Shown here: piece after piece, positions 1 to 12,567 of the stretch
Layout: the number at the start of each line of letters is the position of its first letter
Numbering within the stretch: position 1 is the stretch's first letter
From: Conidiobolus incongruus B7586
Taxonomy: Eukaryota; Entomophthoromycota; Entomophthoromycetes; Entomophthorales; Conidiobolaceae
Reading direction: 5' to 3'
DNA: 41,237 nucleotides
NCBI GenBank assembly: GCA_000697335.1
Contig: JNEM01008663.1
Span: 1 to 41,237, forward strand
The notes under the pieces: model-generated
Databases searched by the model: none
What the model was told of the DNA's origin: nothing
Seen by the model: only the letters and a program-made list of their open reading frames with translations
Made by a program: the position numbers and the translations under genes

Positions 1-2543
1 ATATTATTATAATAATTTAATAAGTTAAAAAATCAAAGATAATAATATTGATTCAGGTATTCTAAAATATTTTAAATAATAAATGATTATATGTTTAAAA
101 ATTACTTATATTATTAAAGCCATATAAATCAAATATATAAAAATTAGGAAATTAATTTATATTTTTCTATTATAATATATAAACCTTATTTATATTTTTA
201 AAAAAAAATATTATTGAATCAAATATTATGAATTATAGTATTATTGTTAAGTTATTAGAAATTTAATAAATTCCATTAATTTTCTAAATATCATTTGATT
301 CTAAAGATTTATTAATTAATATAATTTCTCAAACTTTTTAATAAATTCAGTTATATTAATAAATATAAATATAAAAATAATAGATCAAATAAAAAAGGAA
401 AAAATATTAATATTCAACTATTAATATTATGAATATAAAATAATGTTGATTTATCAAGTTATTTGAGGATTTGAAAAACAAAATATCAGTTATAATCATG
501 AAAATTTTAGCCAATTAATAGAACAGTTAATATTTATTCATTATCTATTTAAAATCCAACCAATAATAATGTGGTTAAAGTTTATTAAATTATTATGGTT
601 GACTTATGTCTAATATTGATTATATTTATATATCATAGTAAATTTAAAGCAATTAGTAATCTATTAATTAATATTTATTCTTTGAAAATAACTAATATCA
701 CCAATGAACATAATTTCAAAGAATTTAATGAGTTCACTCATATTATTATATTATATTCACCATTATATTTTTTGATAAATGAACTCAATAGTGATAAATC
801 ATTCATCATAATAAATTTATATAATTATAAAAATGACAAGGAAATTAGTGAAAATTGCTTATTTTGTTCTTTATTTTCTGCTAATCACAATATTTTTAAG
901 TAATCAGTGTTATTTTATTCAAAATGTGGATTAGTTGATATTCCAGGATTCATGGTTTAAAAACATTGAATTATTAAATAATCCTGCTATTTGGTTAAAT
1001 ATGCCAGTTAGTATAAAGAATCGGCTAAATTTTAGACTGATTAAACAGTCATAACTGATGTTAAAATATTATATCAACATAATTAAATCCAACTTGCTTT
1101 AGAACACAAAAAAAAATTACAATGATTATGCAATCGGTGAAAAAATTTAATAATTAAAATTCATAATTCTATAATATTCCAATTTCATGGGAATAAAATT
1201 TGATGCAAACTTATTTTTATTATTTTCATTAGATTATTATAAAATTTAATATATATTCAGAAGTTATTGAGCTAGTGTTACTGAGATTTATATTATATCA
1301 TTTCCTAGTTACTTTGAAAACATTTTTAGGTATTAAAATACTAGAATAATAAAGCTGTATTAAATATTGTAAGATATTAACTAAAAAATATAGGTGATTA
1401 AATATTTAACAGACATTTGAGAATCTAATAGTATCAAAATTAGGTTGATGTGATGAAATACCTGAACTACCTTAATATAGTTATATATAATTTACAAATC
1501 CAAATTGGACTTTTTTGTGATTCTTATATATAAGTCATTCCAGATTATTCGATACCATGTTGTCTAATCTCAATAAGTATAAATAAAATTGATTTCTTGG
1601 AGAGATATAAATTTACATGTTCCTGATACAAAATTGCTTACCTTACATAGTTTTTAATTATGAATAATTTAATTACATTTTATTCTCATTCATTTTTTAA
1701 ACTTTTGAAATGAAAATTATTAAAAAACATCTTTAAATATTAAGCTGATTAATTGTTTATTTAATAGAGTGGATTCTTAAATTCTTAACAAATTCTTATA
1801 AAATAGTTGACTTTGGAATTTATAAAGGATAAATGTATTTTTATTTTAAATATATACCATATAAATTCAAAATCCAATACATATTTTGGATATTCAAGTT
1901 TATAATAAAGTCATGAATGATAAAACATCCATTAAAAAATGAAAAATAAAATTGGTTTCAAAAATTTAGTTTAACCTAGTATCAAGATATTTTGACTTGT
2001 TTTATTAATTTTTTGTTTGATTATATTCATTTTGAATAGTTTATCCAATAATTTTGTTTAATTATCCACATTAAGAATCTTCTATACTCTATCAATCTTG
2101 AAAAAAATCGTATTTTTACTTGAAATGATGATTTAGCGCATGGCTTTAATGATGGTAATAATTAAATAAATAGTCCGGTAAGCCTTTTATTATGCCAATC
2201 AAAAATAAATACCGCATCAACTATCATTTATTTACCAATAGTTTGATTAATTTTCTATTGGTGTATGCAACAAATATTGATAGATATGTGAATTAAGCAC
2301 ATGAAATTAGAGTAATCCAAACCAATTAGAAATTAATTATTAACCCATTAAAATCATTATTAATGATAAATCAAATAAATTTAGTCAACTTTCTATAGAT
2401 ATATTAACTTTTATTCTCTTCCATTTAATATCCAAATTGAAAAAAAAACATTAAAAAGAATAACACTTACATCAATTAAATTATATTTTTAACTTATTTA
2501 CTTTATTTGATTTAATATATATCATTAATACTATAATTGGATA
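1..2543. other. AT-rich intergenic DNA
   Basis: About 2.5 kb of A/T-rich sequence before the first gene. The longest open frame (595-903, +) is rich in I, N, L and Y, as expected of chance frames in such DNA, and shows no domain. No tRNA, clear repeat or coding exon was recognised. The last stretch before 2544 is the likely promoter and 5' UTR of the downstream regulator. Confidence 0.6.
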
Positions 2544-5393
2544 ATGAGTCATCCTAACCAAAATACAACTAGCAATTTATGCCAGCAATGTAAACGTCAG
2601 CAAGCTTCTAGTTCAAGTGTCCTTTGCAGCGGCTGTATCTTACGCTCAGCAAATGCTATATACAATTTAGGAGATCCCGATTTGGGTGCAACGATTAATG
2701 CCGAGTTAAATGCTCAGCAGCCTCCTGGTACTTCTGGAGCCAGTTCCGGCGATCCATTTCAGAACGGAGGATTATTTAATCTTTATTCGAATATTGAAAC
2801 CTTTTCTGAACACGAATTGAACCAAGCTTTGTACACTGAAGGTGGTAATTTGAACTTCCTCAACCAACCATTCCCTGCAGGTTTACCTCCAAGAATGGCT
2901 CAACAAGCAGGTCAGCGCAATACTCCCAATTCATCTTCTCCCCATCAACCCTCTCAGGATCAAAGCACCTCTCAGCAACAATCTGAAGCGAATCGTTTTT
3001 CTTCTCCACCTTATGAAGAAGAAGATGAACTTAACGGAATTTGGGTCGGAGATAAAAATTCCGCAGATAATGTATTTTATTATGGTGTTTTTCCAGGTAG
3101 TTTACTTGGCAATAGCAAAAAAGAAACTCAAGAAGTTTGCGAAAAAATGGCTACATTATTTGAAGAAACTGCGATTGAAGATAATTTACCAATGTCCATC
3201 AAGGAAGAACCTATTTCCACCGCTGCCAAACGTCATCTTTTAGATTTGTATTTCAAATATCACTATCCTTTCTTCCCCATTTTGGATAAAACCACGATTA
3301 TGGATCAATTTGACAAGGGAAAAGTCCCCAGTCTTTTGTTGAATGCTATATTTGCTGTTGCATATTTCTACACTGATGAAAAGAGTATGGGTTTCTTTGC
3401 TCAGTTTAAAGATAGAAGCAAGGAAGAGGTTGCAGAACAATTCGAATCTCTTGCTAAGCAATGTTTAGATGAATGCTTTTCCGAAGCCGAACTTCCTACA
3501 ATTCAAGCCTTACTCTTGATGACGTTATATCATCATAGAGCTTCTATTTCTAATAATGTCTGGCTATATTCTGGTATGGCAACTAGAATGGCTATGGAAT
3601 TAGGTTTGCATAAAGATTGCGAAAGTTTATTCAGTACATCCAATGATAACCAAGATCAAGAGCTCAACAAAAAGATTTGGTGGGGTTGTTTTATCCTCGA
3701 TACTCTATACTCCACTATGTTGGGTAGACCCCTCTCTATTCAACAAGAGTTGAGTGACGTTAAATTACCCGTCGTTGCTGATGATGAGGACAACCAACAA
3801 GTAATCATCGTAGAAAACACTTTTATTGCTTTCGCGAAACTTGCCAAGATTCTTGGTAAATTAAATCGTCTACTTACTTCGGTCAAACTCAAGAGCAATT
3901 TACGCGAAAGAGCTAATCGTTCTCTTGAATGCATGACTAGTTTAAAGAACTGGTTCAAGGGCCTTCCCGCTTCATTAAAGCAATTGAACTTAGATACTCC
4001 TATCAATTTGAATGACTTGAAGAACTGCAGTCAACAGAATATCTTGGCTCCTTATTTACACTTAATGTACCATGTTTCATGCATCGTTGGTCAGACTCTT
4101 TGCCATACAGACAGCTTGTTCCGTATTGTTAATCCCAATATGATGAAGGATGCTATCACCTCTGCTACTGAAATTACTAGAATTATGTCTGCTATGGAAC
4201 ATGTGTTTGCTAAGCACGGCCCGGCCTTCCTTCACTACCCTTCATACGTAAGCTGCTTCTTATTCATGCATAAAATTAAATTATCGCCTCCATCTCCCAA
4301 TTTGACACACGAGCCAAACTATGCCCTCCTTATTTCCTGCTTACAGAGTTTGCATAAACTTTCCGAAAGATTAGAGAATGGCCGCTTCGCTTTGAATGTT
4401 GTTACAGGATTGTGTGAACATTTACGTATACCATTACCAGAGGTATATGCCAACATACGTCAAAAATCACTTGTTTCCACTGGTGTCAACACCCCAGGAT
4501 CAGGTCACCCTGCATTTTTTGCTGGTCAATTTCCTCCACAATTCCTTCAATCTCTTCAAACTTCTGCAGCCGCATTCCAAGCTGACGGTTCGTTTGATCC
4601 TAATCAACTTCAGAACATTGCTGCTCAATTTAATCAAGGAGGCCAACCTCAGGCTAGCTTTATTATTTCTGCTCCTGCTGGTTCATCTATGATGGAGGGT
4701 GGTCAGCGTTTTGACAACTACCAACAGGGCGGTATTTCAATGTCTTTTATCAGACCTGAAGATATCATTGCAATGGGCGGTAATATGAATGATCCTATGC
4801 TTGCTATGGGTTCGAACATTCACCAAGGGCAACAAGCAACTATCACGCCGTTACCAGACGATGCAACCACATATGTTAGCCAACAGTCATACCAAGCTCC
4901 TGTAACTCAACATCCTCCCCATCAACCACCAACTGTGTCATCTCATCACCAAGCTGCTTCACAAACACAGCATCAAGTCCCTTCGCAGTCTCAGCACCAA
5001 GTTCCTACACAAACTCATACTCAAGTCCCTCCACAAACCCAACACCAAATTCCTTCTCAACCACAACACCAAGTCCCCTCTCAAACACACCACGCTCAAA
5101 CACAACAATTCCAACAGTATACTCATCCCCAGCAAGCATTTACAATGCCCCAACAACAGGCATATACCACTGCTCACATGCAACATCAACAGGGTTACCC
5201 AACCAGTCAACCAATATATTCAACTCAGCCTGGATATGCTCCCAACTATCAACAGCAGCCCCCTGTTAGCCAGCAACAACCTCAACCTGGCGCAACACAG
5301 CATATGTATGGATACCAAGGCCAGGTACCTTCTCAAGGAGCTCCCCATGGCTATCCCAATCAAGGCTACGGCCACCAACAAGGCGGTCACTAG
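2544..5393 (+). CDS. Fungal-specific transcription factor domain protein, Q/H-rich C-terminus
   Basis: A single-exon gene of 949 residues, probably a nuclear transcription regulator. Residues about 229-480 match the fungal_trans middle homology region (PF04082) of zinc-cluster regulators: it opens HLLDLYFKYHYPFFPILDK, and later has a GMATRMAMELGLHKD helix. A classical Zn2Cys6 cluster is not visible. The N-terminus instead has C13-x2-C16 and C28-x2-C31, an arrangement that could bind one zinc. The C-terminal 250 residues are Q, H, P and S rich, like an activation or prion-like segment, and contain six 8-residue repeats. The ATG at 2544 is the first in frame and the stop is TAG. The fungal_trans assignment is firm. 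The target pathway is unknown, and DNA binding is uncertain because the usual domain is absent or replaced. Confidence 0.85.
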   Translation: MSHPNQNTTSNLCQQCKRQQASSSSVLCSGCILRSANAIYNLGDPDLGATINAELNAQQPPGTSGASSGDPFQNGGLFNLYSNIETFSEHELNQALYTEGGNLNFLNQPFPAGLPPRMAQQAGQRNTPNSSSPHQPSQDQSTSQQQSEANRFSSPPYEEEDELNGIWVGDKNSADNVFYYGVFPGSLLGNSKKETQEVCEKMATLFEETAIEDNLPMSIKEEPISTAAKRHLLDLYFKYHYPFFPILDKTTIMDQFDKGKVPSLLLNAIFAVAYFYTDEKSMGFFAQFKDRSKEEVAEQFESLAKQCLDECFSEAELPTIQALLLMTLYHHRASISNNVWLYSGMATRMAMELGLHKDCESLFSTSNDNQDQELNKKIWWGCFILDTLYSTMLGRPLSIQQELSDVKLPVVADDEDNQQVIIVENTFIAFAKLAKILGKLNRLLTSVKLKSNLRERANRSLECMTSLKNWFKGLPASLKQLNLDTPINLNDLKNCSQQNILAPYLHLMYHVSCIVGQTLCHTDSLFRIVNPNMMKDAITSATEITRIMSAMEHVFAKHGPAFLHYPSYVSCFLFMHKIKLSPPSPNLTHEPNYALLISCLQSLHKLSERLENGRFALNVVTGLCEHLRIPLPEVYANIRQKSLVSTGVNTPGSGHPAFFAGQFPPQFLQSLQTSAAAFQADGSFDPNQLQNIAAQFNQGGQPQASFIISAPAGSSMMEGGQRFDNYQQGGISMSFIRPEDIIAMGGNMNDPMLAMGSNIHQGQQATITPLPDDATTYVSQQSYQAPVTQHPPHQPPTVSSHHQAASQTQHQVPSQSQHQVPTQTHTQVPPQTQHQIPSQPQHQVPSQTHHAQTQQFQQYTHPQQAFTMPQQQAYTTAHMQHQQGYPTSQPIYSTQPGYAPNYQQQPPVSQQQPQPGATQHMYGYQGQVPSQGAPHGYPNQGYGHQQGGH
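4962..5105 (+). repeat. Coding minisatellite, six 24-bp units
   Basis: Within the regulator gene, six consecutive 24-nt units encode 8-residue repeats of the type Q-[TSP]-[QH]-[HT]-Q-[VI]-P-[STP], starting at residue 807. The last unit is diverged. Synonymous differences between units indicate that the array is maintained as protein sequence and did not arise by very recent slippage. Confidence 0.8.
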
Positions 5394-7764
5394 ATTGACT
5401 CGTATTATTTTTCACTCTTTTATTTTTAATTCTCCCACATTATCAGACTGGGATTTGATCTTGACATAATAAAATTATTATTTTTGATAATTGTATATTA
5501 TTTCATTCTATAAATTTAACTGATATATTTGGCTATATACTTCAATAATACAATTATTATTAACTTTTTACTCAATATAATGATTTAATGAAATTAGTAT
5601 AATATTTTTCATTTCTTTGAAATTGAGAGTATCAATAAATTAATTTATGTTTCTATTCATATTATAATAAATAAGATAATGGATTTGTAATAAATATTTA
5701 AACTAGATTTGAGTAAAATAATTACTTATTTAAAATATTATAAAAAGTAATTAATAATATTTTGAAAAAGTTAGAATCATATTCTAATGATTATTCTGGA
5801 TATTTATTTTTTTTAAAAAAAAATTATTTAATATGATTTGAAAATTCAATTGGAAAAAAATAATTTAACATTTAAATTATATAATTGTACGAATTATTGT
5901 AATATGATTAGTATTATAAAATTTATTTGAAACCTTTATTATTTGGGAGGTAATGAACTAATATAATGATTTTTAATTAAAGCTTAATTAACACAATATA
6001 ATTTTGATTCAACTGATAATTTAACAATAACATAGCATTACAAACTTGATATTATTAAAAATTTTATGAACTTATTATAATAAACAACTAATATAAACTA
6101 TTATAGCATATCGACATATCTATTTTAATTATATTAGTCCCATTAAGAAATATTTGAAGAAATTAAAATTTCTAGTTATAAATATTTGATATTAAAATAG
6201 CGCTTATAATAACATATTATGTATTATACAAACAGAAATAATCGATTAGTAATATTGAATTAAATGCAGTCGGATTTTGGTTATTACACATCATATTACC
6301 CAAAAAAATTTAATAAAATTAATTAATATTATACTCTAAACACTGTTTTTGATCAGAGTTTGAATTAATTTTATAATGATATGATTTTATTATTATTGTT
6401 TTTTCAATAACATAACTTGAATTAGTTAAAGTTTGACCTTATAATTCAAAAAAAATTACAAAAATATCAAAATATATTTGACATATAATTTATAAATTAA
6501 TAAAATAAAATAGAATTTACAATTTAAATTTTATATAATTCAATTAATATGTTGATTAACAAATGATATTTATTAATTATTTAAAATTAATAGTAAGAAA
6601 ATAGTAAATTTAATCATTCCATAAAAAGATCAATATAGTTATACATTATTATTATATTACTGTAACAAGATTTAAGCTTTTAAGTACTTTATTAAAAAAT
6701 AAATAAATTGCTATATATGGATGCCAACTTCCAATTATTATACTGAAATATTTATTTATAAAACATATTACCAAAGTTTTACCAGATATTATTATATTTT
6801 AGTTTTAATTACATAATTATGGACTATATGTTTAATTATATTTAAACTATTAAAATTGACTATTTTAATTTTATCAACATTTTATTATGACTGAATATTA
6901 ATGAATTATTTAAATGTTTTGTCATTTATAAATTTAATCCAAATAATAGCAATCAAGATTATATTTTTATAATTTAACCCACGTCATTATATATCCATAT
7001 ATATATGAGTGGTTTTGAATGAAAATCAATAATTTTTTTGATGTCAATTACAATTATAGATTGAGTATATTTCAACGGAATTTTGTTATTTTTAAATAAA
7101 TATTATTATAATTTAATTTTAAAAAATATATAAAATGAAATAATATTCACTAATTATGGTTTAATAAATCATAAAATTATTTAATATATATAATAAAACA
7201 TTAATTAATAAATTCAATAAATTCAATTTATAATGTATTAAAGACATTTGATCACAGTATGTTATAATTTGATATAATTATTGAATGAACTCTTTAGTAA
7301 ATTATAAAGAACAACTATTATGTGCAGAATATTATTATCAGCAGTTTAAACCACATAATTAAATCCCTATCATAAACATTATTATGTAATAACACAAAAT
7401 GTGTTTAGAATAAATTTTTGAAAAAATTATTATTTAATTGATTCAGGTATTTAATATGATATATTTTGATAAAATTCAGTTTATGGAGTATTTTTTATAA
7501 AATTCAAATATGAAAATTACTGGAAATAATAACCATAGCTGCTAGTATATTATTTTTTAGTATATACAAGATGAATTCTATTATTGAATTTAACTCTAAA
7601 AACATTCGCATGTTTCAAGTTGGGAATTGATTTATTTAATAACCGAATCCCATAAATTAATCAACTCAATTAGAAATATTAAATTAAATCAATAGTTCAA
7701 AAAATAATTAATTAATTTAAAATTATAGAACTTTATAGATCTTAATTAAATAATAATATTAACA
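5394..7764. other. AT-rich intergenic DNA
   Basis: About 2.4 kb with no recognisable gene. It should hold the 3' UTR of the upstream regulator and the promoter of the RSA3-like gene. It is rich in short A/T runs, and no structured repeat was noticed. Confidence 0.6.
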
Positions 7765-8842
7765 ATGAAATCTAAAGTAATTTAAATTATAAGTATATTT
7801 AATATAATTATTTAATCCATTTTTATAGGATAAAATTAGAGATAGAGAAATTACTAATAATGAACCTGAAAAAGTTAAAAAAACTAAAAAAGAAAAGAAA
7901 GAAAAGAAAGATAAAAAACGTAAGTTAACATTAATTAATTTTTAATTTTATTATTTATTTAATTTTATTTATTTAGATAAAAAGGAATCTGACTCTCAAG
8001 GTATTCAATTTTATTTTTAATTTTAATATTTTTGATATTAAATTAGATATTTTTAAGACTTAACTTTTGTTGAAGAAATACAATCAAGTAATCATATCTT
8101 AATTAAAATGAGCTTGAATTTGAAATTAATCGATTATTTATTAATAGATGAACTTGTTCAAAATGAAGAAATCACACCGATATTACAAGAGCCTCAAAAC
8201 TTACCAACTCAGATTAATCAACTCTTTGACAAATTTACAGATTTTGATGCCAATCCAATAGCACTCATAAATAAGCAATTAAACGAGTTGAATAGACAAA
8301 ACTTGGATCAAGCTGATATTGAATCAATCTCACACTTATCACAGAAGTTCCTCAAATTATATGATAAATCATTGCAATTATTGAAGCTATTACATTCAAA
8401 TAATACTAATGTGTCAATGAGTAGTTTAAAAAATTCTAACGAAGTGATTCAGGTAATATAATAATTAATCTGTAATTGATTTTAAACTTATTTAATATTT
8501 TAGGAATCTTATAATTCTATCGGGCTCAATTATCTCAAAGATCTTATGAGTGTACAACTATACCAACCAATTTCTCTAATGAATAACGAATTAAAGTACT
8601 CGATCTTATCACTTACCAAAGGACAAACTGTATCAGACGCATTGCCTAGTTCCTCATCAACTAGTGTTGATGACAAGTTTAGAGAATTTTACATGGATCA
8701 AATGGCTAATGCTTTTGGTGACGAATTAGATCAAATTCGTCAATTGGAGAATTTAGATGAATCTAAAATCAAAATTTTAATTCAGTCCTTAGAAATTGGT
8801 ATTCAAAATTTTTCAAAGAGTGAAAAGCAATTTCAATTTTAA
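7765..8842 (+). CDS. RSA3: RSA3-like ribosome assembly protein (five exons)
   Basis: Exons 7765-7776, 7829-7919, 7977-8000, 8058-8452 and 8504-8842 join in one frame, with GT/AG borders, into 286 residues. The first exon encodes only M-K-S-K. Exon 2 is Lys-rich (about residues 16-38), as in nucleolar factors. The C-terminal 55 residues, around DDKFREFYMDQMANAFGDEL, fit the Rsa3 domain (PF14615), whose yeast member acts in pre-60S assembly in the nucleolus. The middle portion (about residues 60-215) is helical, unrecognised and longer than in yeast Rsa3 (220 residues). Phase agreement at all four junctions supports the model. The weakest points are the 12-nt first exon and the acceptor at 8057. 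Without the first exons the protein could start at the ATG at 8108. Confidence 0.6.
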
Positions 8843-9103
8843 TAAACTTATTATCTCAAATGTATTACACTTAATATCATGATTTTCGTTTTTAAATTAT
8901 TTAATATAATTATTAAAAATATTATTATATTTTATTATTAAATTTATTGATTTAATAAATTAATTTAAAATATTTATATAATAATTTTGAAAATTATTTT
9001 ATATTTAAATAAAATTAATAATTTTTTTAATATAATAAATAGATTTTATTATATATAATAAATCTAGTTTTAAAAAAAATTAACTATGAGAAAATTACAA
9101 TGC
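8843..9103. other. AT-rich spacer
   Basis: Almost pure A/T DNA following the RSA3-like gene, presumably its 3' UTR. Nothing else was recognised. Confidence 0.5.
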
Positions 9104-9300
9104 AAAAAAAATTCAATGTAACTTCCTAATAAGGAAGTGGGAAGAGAGATTAGGGGAGAAGGTTCAAGTAAATTTCATTGAAACTGTAATTGAATCCCTC
9201 TTACCTGGTGTTGTCCAAGCTCCTACACATCACAGTCAGATAATGTAAGAACAACAAATCCAAAGCATCCATCCAGTTATCTATACACTAATAGCCGAAA
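9104..9300. other. GC-richer island upstream of the P2 gene
   Basis: A 200-bp stretch clearly richer in G and C than its surroundings, with no long open frame. The + strand has a short hairpin (ACTTCC, 6-nt loop, GGAAGT) near 9121-9138. On the minus strand an intron-like segment at 9126-9204 has a strong donor (CCAG|GTAAGAG) and a pyrimidine-rich acceptor ending TTATTAG. It could be the P2 promoter or 5' UTR, a small unrecognised transcript, or a gene remnant. Confidence 0.4.
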
Positions 9301-9403
9301 TAATACAATACTATAAAAAATATAATTAAAAATGCTATAGAAATAATATTTAATATACTTTGTTTACTTTTAAATCAATTGATCTAACGAATTAATAATT
9401 AGC

Positions 9404-9792
9404 ATGCGTTACATCGCCGCTCACTTACTCCTTGCTCTCGGTGGTAACTCCAACCCCTCCGCTGAAGATATCAAGACTCTCTTGGCTTCCGTTGGTGTTG
9501 AAGCTGAAGAAGAAAGATTAACTTCCCTTCTTTCCCAATTAGAAGGCAAGAACATCAACGAAATCATTGAAGCCGGTCTCTCCAAGCTCGCTTCCGTTCC
9601 CTCCGGTGGTGCTGCCGCTGGTGCTGCCTCCGCTGGTGCCGCTGCTGGTGGTGCTGCTGCCGCTGCTGAAGAAGCTGCTCCCGCTGCCGAAGAAGAAGAA
9701 GAAGATGATGTAAGATCTATTCTAATCTATAGAATTCTCATTAGATCTAACCTATTTGATTTTAGGATATGGGCTTTGGTTTATTCGACTAA
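9404..9792 (+). CDS. RPP2: 60S acidic ribosomal protein P2
   Basis: Stalk protein of the large ribosomal subunit, which with P1 and P0 recruits and activates translational GTPases. Exon 1 (9404-9709) encodes [15 protein letters not shown], the helical dimerisation domain, then an Ala/Gly hinge and an acidic run. A 56-nt intron (9710-9765) separates the last eight codons, DMGFGLFD, the universal P-protein tail that binds elongation factors. The total is 110 residues, the usual size. Codon use is far richer in C at third positions than in neighbouring genes, as expected of a highly expressed gene. Reading through the intron would give a false 183-residue frame ending at 9955. Confidence 0.97.
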
Positions 9793-12267
9793 ACACGTTA
9801 TTAAATCCACCAATAAAACGTGTACTAGTATCAAGAGTTTTTTACTCAACAAATTGGACTTCTACCCTATTTCATATGACCTTATTTCCCAATTGGTTTC
9901 TGTACGAAGCTTATTGATTGATGTATTAAACTGTAATCTTCTCAACACTTCATAATTCTTTGCTTGGCTATTTACTATTCCAGCTTTATTTTGTGTGTCT
10001 GTTCTTCATGGTTCTTCGGTTATGCATTTGTTTATGGTTTAGTATCGTTATTTTTGTTAATATTTTTATATTTTCTTTTTTATAACAATCATTTATGTAT
10101 CAATTTTACATCTATTAACTATATATTTTTATAAATCTTATAATGATATAAATTCTTATTTTATTCTTATAATTTTAATATTTTAACCATATATATATAT
10201 ATATATCATTTATAAATAGTTATCATTTTCAACCTATCTATCCTTTTACAATTTATTTTTTTTTCAATTCCATTTGTATTAGTTAATAAACATACTGCCA
10301 AATCTAATATTTTAGTATAATATAATCAATTTTATTTTAAATATCAATTTATTTGGAATATATATATTTTATAGATTCTGAGGTCAATCATTAAATAAAG
10401 AATTTGAATCATTAACTTAATATTTTTCTATTATCTTTAAATTTTATATTATATATAAACTTGATCTTATTTATTAATTTTAATTTTTGTTTTTATAATA
10501 ATTTCAAATAAATTTTTATTTTTATTTTGAATTAATTATTGATATATTAATTTTATTCAATATAATTCATTAAAATAATCAATTTAAAAGAATTTTAATC
10601 TAATATTTTTTATATAAATCAAATAAAAAAATGGCAATTTAAGACTAAAAATTATAGAATTGATATAGATGCAAAATTATAACTTTAATTGTTATTTTTC
10701 ATTTAATTTTTTTTCTAATAATATATTTTAGTTTAAATATAAAAACGATTTATTATATTTAATAACACAATTAAACTATTGCTTGATTATGTTGCTAAAT
10801 ATTTCAATACTTTATTTTTGTACATTGAATATTTTCAAACTATATTTCATTATAGTTCAATTATTATTTACTTATATCATCAATCAGAATGTTTTTGCAT
10901 ATTTAATAAATGGTTTCAATATATGTATTTGATCAACATATCACCCTTATTTGTTAAACTGTTAATATGTTTAATTGATCTGTCATTTATATCCTTTTAG
11001 GTATAATTCAATATATATTTTTTGATAAATCATATATCAAAGACTAAACCTAATATGAATCCATACAAGTTATTATATAATTAAAATATAATTGAAATTT
11101 GAAAAGCTATATATTGAATAAATTTAATTAAAAATTAAAATGGTATTAATTATGAAATATACTTGATTAAATAAATTAGAACTAGTTCAGAGTAATTGGA
11201 AGGATATAATTGCTAAATTAGGTTATTGAAATTAAGATCTATATTTTTTACTGATTACCTAATAAATTTGAACTATGATATCTAGTTATTATATCAAGGT
11301 AATGAATATTATTAATTAAAAGAATTTGTATCTGAAACATATTTTCAAATTATGAATACATGCACAAACATCTTATCAGAACATATTTTAATAATTTCTC
11401 TTTCAATCTTAAATGTTAAAAAATTAATATAGTTGGATAATCATTTCAATAAAATAAATACTGTCTCCAATATGATTTTCAAACAAAATCAGCTTTAGAT
11501 TTCGAACAATGACAAATAATTACTGAATTATATTTTCAAAAAATAAGGTTATTTAATGTAAAATCAAATAAATAGCTGAGTTTATATTATAGTTCAATTA
11601 TTAAATATATTTTATTAATTTGAGTAAGAAAAACTAGTTTAAATTTGAAAATTAAAATAAATTAATTCTTGATTGTGAATAAATATACTATTAATAATGG
11701 TAAAATGATTCGGTATTTTAAAATCAATTATAATTATTTCAACTATTAATGATTAATAATTAATTTTCTATTGAGAATTCAATAAATTTTTTGAATCGGG
11801 TATTTGGCGATTTTTTTTTGATTCAGTATTTATAATATATGTGTGTATTTTGGTCCAAATAATCGAATATTACCTAATTTGTTTTAACCAAATATTGCTG
11901 AATTTGAAGATTTGTTGGACTGAAAAAAACTTAAGGTTTATTGTTAAATTTTATAAATAGTAATTTAATAATTACTGCTAATAATTTTATATCAGAGGTA
12001 TCTACACTATTAATAAGTTTACGGATTGTTAATATTTTTTAATATTCAAACATTAACATATAGAGTAATATCTAAAATAAACTTATTCAAAATTTCATAA
12101 TGATGATGAAGTTACTGATTAATTAAATTATGATGTCATGAAATCGTATTAAAATGTAAAACTTCTCTTAATTCTAGTCTAAAAAATTAGTATAAAAATA
12201 CTTAATGTCGTCTCGATTTTAAATTATTATTCAATTGTAAATCTTAATAATAACAAATAAATCAAAG
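9793..12267. other. AT-rich intergenic DNA
   Basis: About 2.5 kb. The first 250 bp or so are somewhat richer in C and T and probably are the P2 3' UTR. An (AT)9 microsatellite lies at 10189-10206. A 73-codon open frame at 10779-11000 lacks an ATG start and any domain. No gene was recognised. Confidence 0.6.
10189..10206. repeat. (AT)9 microsatellite
   Basis: Nine uninterrupted AT dinucleotides in intergenic DNA. Confidence 0.9.
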
Positions 12268-12567
12268 ATGACTAGCGTTCAAGAACTCGTCCAACAAAAG
12301 ATTGATCAAAATGTTTTAATGATCTTCTCTAAATCCTACTGCCCCTACTGCAAGCGCGCTAAGGAAGCTGCCAAAAAGCTTGGTGTCGAGTACCACGCTA
12401 TTGAGTTAGATGAACTTGATAACGGAGCTGAAATCCAAGATCATTTGGAAGCTAAGACTGGTCAAAGAAGTGTCCCCAATATCTTTATTAAGGGAACTCA
12501 CATCGGTGGTTGCGACGACTTTTTAGCTAAGATTGACAAGGGTGAAGTTCAAAAGTTGTTGGCTTAG
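12268..12567 (+). CDS. GRX1: Dithiol glutaredoxin (class I)
   Basis: A cytosolic thiol-disulfide oxidoreductase of 99 residues that uses glutathione to reduce disulfides and deglutathionylate proteins. The active site is C25-P-Y-C28. The cis-proline segment SVPNIFIKG and the glutathione-binding HIGGCDD motif follow in the right order. There is no targeting sequence, so it matches short yeast Grx1 or a cytosolic Grx2 form. It is a single exon ending in TAG. Length and motifs are those of an intact enzyme. Confidence 0.95.
   Translation: MTSVQELVQQKIDQNVLMIFSKSYCPYCKRAKEAAKKLGVEYHAIELDELDNGAEIQDHLEAKTGQRSVPNIFIKGTHIGGCDDFLAKIDKGEVQKLLA

Noticed and set aside
595-903. 102-codon open frame on +
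   Set aside because: Composition (I, N, L, Y) is that of chance frames in A/T-rich DNA; no domain, no intron structure, no codon bias.
10779-11000. 73-codon frame
   Set aside because: No ATG start, hydrophobic I/L/F/Y composition of translated A/T DNA, no similarity recognised.
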